From CAZWLY01 sp964634465 (GTDB lineage Bacteria > Desulfobacterota > Desulfarculia > G963662305), in NCBI GenBank assembly GCA_964634465.1, contig CAZWLY010000004.1, positions 186,001 through 250,000 of the forward strand: 64,000 bases of DNA, given 5' to 3'. The translations under genes were made by a program, and so were the position numbers. Shown here piece by piece: positions 59,932-64,000 of the stretch. Every line of letters starts with the position of its first letter. Position 1 is the first letter of the stretch. The notes below the pieces were generated by a model. It searched no databases. It saw only the letters and a list, made by a program, of their open reading frames with translations, and was not told the origin of the DNA.

Positions 59932-61893
59932 ATGCCCAAAGACATTCCAGTAAGTAACGGCAATCTTCTGTTCAACTTTGACTCAGATTACCAGATTCGG
60001 GATGTGTACTTCCCCTTGATAGGCCAGGAAAACCATTCAAAGGGACAGCCCTTCCGTTTTGGAGTGTGGGTGGATGGACGCTGCTCCTGGATGGGACCGG
60101 AATGGGAAAAGAACTTGAGGTATTATAATGACAGTCTCGTAACCGATGTCTTGCTGAAAAACGAGTCTTTGGGACTGCAACTTCACTGCAGTGACGTTAT
60201 AGATTTTGACCTGAACGTCTTTATAAAAAAGGTCGAAGTGAAAAACATTGAAGCGAGGGAGCGTCAAGCCAGGCTCTTTTTCAGTCACGACTTTTATCTT
60301 TACGGCAATGACATCGGAGACACGGCTTATTTTGACCCGCGAACCCGTTCCGTCATCCATTACAAAGCCAATCGGTACTTTCTCATCAATTGTTCCGAAG
60401 GCGGAAAGTGTGGTGTCGATTATTTCGCTTGCGGAAACAAGGGTGTCCAGGGGGGGCTGGGAACCTGGAAAGATGCTGAGGACGGTGAGCTCAGTGCAAA
60501 TCCGATCTCCTGGGGCTCTGCTGACTCTACAATCGGAATATGGCTGCACCTGCCGCCAAGCGGGAGAGCAACGGTCTTTTACTGGATAGTTGCCGGGACT
60601 CGATACCACGAAGTGGTTCAACTCGATCAGTATGTGCAGGAGAAGACGCCGGCAGAACTGATCAAACGGACATCCGATTATTGGAAAGCGTGGGTTCGAA
60701 AAGAGCCCAGATCTTTTGGAGACCTACCCAAAACAGTCACCGATGTTTTCAACCGAAGCCTCCTCGTTTTGAGAACACAAATCGATAACCGGGGGGCAAT
60801 CACTGCCGCAAATGACTCCGATATCGTTCGTTTTGGGAAGGATACTTACTCTTACATGTGGGGGCGCGATGGGGCTTTCGTCGCCGCCGCTCTGGCGAAG
60901 GCCGGTTACTCGCATGTATGCAGGAAATTTTTCGAATTTTGTTCTCATGTTCTATCTGAGAAGGGATATCTCCTTCAACATTATAATCCGGATGGATCGT
61001 TGGCAAGCAATTGGCATCCTTGGTTAGTGGATGGAGAGGAGGTGCTTCCCATACAGGAGGACTCGACCGCCTTGGTTCTTTGGGCGCTTTGGATACACTA
61101 CCAGATTTCGAAAGACATAGAATTCATCAGGCATCTCTACAAGAAGCTCATTCAGAAATCCGCCGACTTTTTGGTAAGGCATCGTGATCCTGAGACCCTG
61201 CTGCCCATCCCCTCCTTTGATCTCTGGGAAGAGCGTTACGGTGTCCACTCCTTTACCGTCGCAGCGGTGATTGCCGGCCTCAGAGCGGCGGCGAATTTTG
61301 CAAGACTCTTTCAAGATACCCCCGCAGCCGAGACATATGACACGGTGGCCGATCAAATGAAGGAAGGGCTTGCCGAGCACCTATACCACCCTGGTCTGAA
61401 AAGGTACGCCCGCTCAGGTTACCGGAAAGGCAAAGGTTATGAACTCGATGAAGTAATCGACGTTAGCCTTTTGGGGCTCACGACTTTGGGAGTGTTTTCA
61501 CCCCGAGACCCACGGATGATCGAAACGATGCAGGCCATACGCCGGCAATTATGGCTCAAGACTCCAATTGGCGGGTGTGCCCGATACCAGGATGATCTCT
61601 ATCAACGGGCGGATGATAGCCCAAATGATATCCCCGGCAATCCCTGGTTTATCTCCACGCTCTGGTTGGGAGAGTGCTTTATCGACCGGGCCGAGAATTT
61701 TCGGGAACTCCACGAAGCGCTCCCTTACCTTGAATGGTGTGCGAAGAATGCGCTTCCTTCTGGTGTGCTTGCAGAACAGGTGCATCCCGCAACCGGTCGC
61801 CCGCTTTCTGTTTCTCCGCTTACATGGAGCCATTCCACTTTTGTATGGACAGTGCTCCAATACACGGAAAAGTTCAATTCTTTACAAAAATGA
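59932..61893 (+). CDS. Glycoside hydrolase family 15 (glucoamylase-like)
   Basis: A 653-residue enzyme with an N-terminal beta-sandwich (about 1-260) and an (alpha/alpha)6 barrel. The barrel has KDTYSYMWGRDGAFVAAAL, the general acid Glu in VLPIQEDSTALVLWAL and the base Glu in SGVLAEQVHPATGRP, both in the positions of bacterial and archaeal glucoamylases or glucodextranases, so it should be active on alpha-glucosides. No signal peptide is visible, so it acts in the cytoplasm. I start at the ATG after TAAGGAAACC, just after the glycosyltransferase stop; a start 27 bases earlier would overlap that gene. AT-rich like its partner. Confidence 0.9.
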   Translation: MPKDIPVSNGNLLFNFDSDYQIRDVYFPLIGQENHSKGQPFRFGVWVDGRCSWMGPEWEKNLRYYNDSLVTDVLLKNESLGLQLHCSDVIDFDLNVFIKKVEVKNIEARERQARLFFSHDFYLYGNDIGDTAYFDPRTRSVIHYKANRYFLINCSEGGKCGVDYFACGNKGVQGGLGTWKDAEDGELSANPISWGSADSTIGIWLHLPPSGRATVFYWIVAGTRYHEVVQLDQYVQEKTPAELIKRTSDYWKAWVRKEPRSFGDLPKTVTDVFNRSLLVLRTQIDNRGAITAANDSDIVRFGKDTYSYMWGRDGAFVAAALAKAGYSHVCRKFFEFCSHVLSEKGYLLQHYNPDGSLASNWHPWLVDGEEVLPIQEDSTALVLWALWIHYQISKDIEFIRHLYKKLIQKSADFLVRHRDPETLLPIPSFDLWEERYGVHSFTVAAVIAGLRAAANFARLFQDTPAAETYDTVADQMKEGLAEHLYHPGLKRYARSGYRKGKGYELDEVIDVSLLGLTTLGVFSPRDPRMIETMQAIRRQLWLKTPIGGCARYQDDLYQRADDSPNDIPGNPWFISTLWLGECFIDRAENFRELHEALPYLEWCAKNALPSGVLAEQVHPATGRPLSVSPLTWSHSTFVWTVLQYTEKFNSLQK

Positions 61894-62381
61894 TGGCGGC
61901 TTGTTCTATCGGTTTCTCGTAGGCGCGTTGCGGTCTTTATCGACGGGGGGGTTGCAGGCACTGGAAGAACCCGGTCTTATTAGACGAAAGGGAGCGCCAG
62001 CAGTCGGTTTAAGCCTTGAAGGGAAATGGGTTGTGAAATATCGCGACAAATCGCGACACCGATTGCGACATTTTTCCGGCTCTTAGGGAGCGGTGCGTGA
62101 TCCGATTCCAGGCGACCGGCTTTGACCGGCGACGAGGGGTTGGCCGCAGGCCGGGAGGACAGGGTTTCGTTACGCTCGGAGCTGGAGCGAGCGATGACAC
62201 AGGCAGGTCTCGATTTGGGGGGCTGCCCTTCGACATTGGGCCCGGCGCCGAAGAGGATCGAGTCCACCGGCGATCCGGGAATGAACCTGGTCTGGACCCA
62301 GGCCGGCCGGCCTGCCGTCACCCTGCCCGCCGGTCGGGCCGGCAACGGTTTGCCTCTGGCCTCCAGTTCATAGCTCCGTTC
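61894..62381. other. Right edge of island, no full gene
   Basis: Composition returns to GC-rich at about 62,090. Around 62,040-62,070 the hexamer GCGACA occurs three times (62,043, 62,053 and 62,065), spaced 10 and 12 bases, like phased protein sites. Open frames across 62,100-62,390 on either strand show no motif I recognise. Confidence 0.35.
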
Positions 62382-62693
62382 ATGCAAGACGAACGCCTCC
62401 TGGTCTGGGCGGAAGCCCTGGCCGAAAAGTTGAAAGTCTTGTCGGAACCGTCAGACGTTGCCGGCAAGGTCGAGCTTTGCCGCCGGACCTCATGGGAACT
62501 CTGGCAAGGCGTAGAGGGAGGAGAATGTAAAAAATTGCCTCGACACCCCCCGAAAACGTTCCAAGCCCAGATGCCGCCGCTCTCGCATTACGAACGGGGG
62601 CTTCATGCTCTTATAAGAGAGGGGCGAGGCGTCCCGGCTGCGCCGCTGGTTTTAATAGACGTCGCCCCTGGTCCGCCCTCTTCCTCCGCTTGA
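62382..62693 (+). CDS. Small hypothetical protein or gene remnant
   Basis: About 103 residues that I cannot assign. The first 50 residues (DERLLVWAEALAEKLKVL and CRRTSWELWQG) look like a helical domain of a real protein, but the second half is Pro-rich and less convincing, and there is no clear ribosome site. The frame stays open upstream to 62,097. It may be a fragment left by a rearrangement at the island edge. Confidence 0.25.
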   Translation: MQDERLLVWAEALAEKLKVLSEPSDVAGKVELCRRTSWELWQGVEGGECKKLPRHPPKTFQAQMPPLSHYERGLHALIREGRGVPAAPLVLIDVAPGPPSSSA

Positions 62694-62717
62694 CACCCCG
62701 GCTGGATGTGATAATTT
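62690..62717 (+). promoter_or_regulatory. Sigma-70 promoter of ileS
   Basis: A perfect TTGACA followed after 16 bases by TAATTT; the overlapping TGTGATAAT resembles an extended -10. It lies about 50 bases before the ileS start. No T-box or other leader structure is visible. Confidence 0.55.
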
Positions 62718-62766
62718 CAGTACCTTAAATTTTCCAAATTCGCCGAATAGTTGGAGGCCGGGGGCG

Positions 62767-64000
62767 ATGAGCGACAAGCCCAACTTCAAAGACACTCTCA
62801 ATTTGCCCAAGACCAGTTTCAAGATGAAGGCCAACCTGGCCCAGAAGGAGCCCCAGATCCTGGCCGAGTGGGAGAGAACCGAGCTGTATCATCGGTTGCG
62901 CCGCCAGGCGGCCGGCCGGCCCAAGTACATTCTTCACGACGGGCCGCCTTATGCCAACGGCCACATCCACATGGGCACCGCCCTCAACAAAGTCTTGAAG
63001 GACTTCATCGTCAAGTCCCGCCAGATGTCCGGCTTCGACGCCGTTTACGTCCCCGGCTGGGACTGCCACGGCCTGCCCATTGAGCACAAGGTCGATGAGG
63101 AGCTGGGCGAGAAGAAGGCCGGGATGGATCAGGTGGCGGTCCGCCGCTATTGCCGGGATTACGCCGCCAAGTACCTGAATATTCAGCGGGAAGAGTTCAA
63201 GCGCCTCGGCGTCCTGGGCGACTGGGAAAGGCCGTATCAGACCATGGACTTTGAGTACGAGGCCGTCACCGCCCGCGAGCTGTGCCGCCTGTTTTTGGAC
63301 GGCGCCGTCTACCGCTCCAAGAAGCCGGTCTACTGGTGCAACTCCTGCATCACCGCGCTCGCCGAGGCCGAGGTCGAGTACGGCCCCCACACCTCGCCGT
63401 CCATCTTCGTCAAGTTCCCGATGATCGACGACCTGTCGGCCGACTATCCGGAGCTCAAGGGCAAGAAGGTTTTCGCCGTCATCTGGACCACCACGCCCTG
63501 GACCATCCCGGCCAACCTGGCCATCGCCCTCCATCCGGACTTCGACTACGTGGCCGCCGAGGTCCCCTCGGTCGGCGAGGTCTGGATTCTGGCCGAGGGG
63601 TTGCTCCAGTTGTCGATGAACGACTTCGGCGTCACCGACTTCACCGTCATCGCCCGGCCCGACCCCAAGCTCCTGGAGGGCAAGCGGGCCAAGCATCCCC
63701 TTTACGACCGCGACTCGGTCTTCGTCCTGGCCGACTACGTCACCCTCGAAGCCGGCACCGGCCTGGTCCACACCGCCCCCGGCCACGGCCGGGAGGACTA
63801 CGAGACCGGCCTCAAGTACGGTCTGGACATCTACTCCCCCCTGGACGACAACGGCGATTTCACCGAGGATGTCGGCCTCTTCGCCGGGCAAAACGTCTCG
63901 GACAAGCAGACCAACTTGAACGTGATCAACGCCCTGGACGAAGCCGGCGCGCTGATCCACCAGACCGACATCAGCCACGAGTACCCCCACTGCTGGCGCT
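62767..64000 (+). CDS. ileS: Isoleucyl-tRNA synthetase (5' part)
   Basis: The first 411 codons; the gene runs off the window. It charges tRNA-Ile and edits misactivated valine. The class I HIGH motif is HIHMG (66-70) in GPPYANGHIHMGTALNK; WDCHGLPIEHKV and the YWCNSC segment follow. The editing domain begins with TPWTIPANLAIALHPDFDYV and HTAPGHGREDYETG. The start ATG follows GGAGG at suitable distance. The C-terminal KMSKS motif would lie beyond the window. Confidence 0.96.
   Translation, partial: MSDKPNFKDTLNLPKTSFKMKANLAQKEPQILAEWERTELYHRLRRQAAGRPKYILHDGPPYANGHIHMGTALNKVLKDFIVKSRQMSGFDAVYVPGWDCHGLPIEHKVDEELGEKKAGMDQVAVRRYCRDYAAKYLNIQREEFKRLGVLGDWERPYQTMDFEYEAVTARELCRLFLDGAVYRSKKPVYWCNSCITALAEAEVEYGPHTSPSIFVKFPMIDDLSADYPELKGKKVFAVIWTTTPWTIPANLAIALHPDFDYVAAEVPSVGEVWILAEGLLQLSMNDFGVTDFTVIARPDPKLLEGKRAKHPLYDRDSVFVLADYVTLEAGTGLVHTAPGHGREDYETGLKYGLDIYSPLDDNGDFTEDVGLFAGQNVSDKQTNLNVINALDEAGALIHQTDISHEYPHCWR

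Noticed and set aside
1..64000. CRISPR arrays, intact insertion sequences, prophage or transposase genes
   Set aside because: I found no regularly spaced repeats with spacers, no transposase or integrase motif and no phage structural genes.

Overview
This is a GC-rich chromosomal window from a Gram-negative bacterium, most likely an anaerobic member of the Desulfobacterota (former Deltaproteobacteria). The signs are two families of TRAP transporters (DctPQM and TAXI), a FeoAB iron system with a Cys-rich Feo-associated peptide, a short ArgA-type acetylglutamate synthase, DksA, and a beta-oxidation-type cluster with two acyl-CoA dehydrogenases. The lineage is an inference from gene content; no 16S gene is present.

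Layout. 0-2.6 kb: a receiver-only response regulator, a TraB-like protein and a degenerate PlsC-like acyltransferase. 2.7-7.3 kb: a Gld-type ABC exporter operon (ATPase, permease, auxiliary protein, DUF4340). 7.3-9.8 kb: rpoZ, dnaJ, moaC and a dksA-family gene. 10.0-11.4 kb: an isolated polyprenyl-phosphate sugar transferase flanked by copies of a dispersed repeat. 11.8-16.9 kb: class III aminotransferase, a histidine-kinase-like protein without an ATPase domain, and an argA-like/pmbA/alr operon. 17.0-23.9 kb: two thiolases, crotonase, acyl-CoA dehydrogenase, two XRE-cupin regulators and a second acyl-CoA dehydrogenase. 24.2-30.9 kb: an orphan 561-residue protein, a CorC/CNNM protein, a CobD-like aminotransferase and a hisI-hisG-aminotransferase operon. 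31.3-36.4 kb: M48 lipoprotein, PHP phosphoesterase, MOSC protein, tRNA-Cys and the feo operon behind a Fur-like box. 37-42.5 kb: chemoreceptor, arfB, a Yip1 gene pair, a Gre-fold protein without its catalytic acids, and a glycosyltransferase-like protein. 43.1-51.1 kb: a catabolic operon (carboxyltransferase, GntR regulator, amidohydrolase-like protein, acyl-CoA ligase, TRAP transporter). 51.2-57.6 kb, opposite strand: TAXI-TRAP uptake operon ending in an IclR regulator and a fused formiminotransferase-cyclodeaminase. 58.6-61.9 kb: an AT-richer two-gene island (GT4 glycosyltransferase and GH15 glucoamylase-like protein), probably acquired. 62.8 kb to the end: the 5' part of ileS.

The strongest candidates for new biology are: (i) the 43-51 kb operon, where a carboxyltransferase lacking its usual biotin partners sits beside an amidohydrolase fold whose metal ligands are replaced, an acyl-CoA ligase and a TRAP importer; (ii) the Gre-fold protein with D41 and E44 replaced by Ile and His; (iii) a family of intergenic repeats that lies next to the surface-polysaccharide genes; and (iv) the twin XRE-cupin regulators between two acyl-CoA dehydrogenases. 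All functions are assigned by reading motifs; no database search was run.
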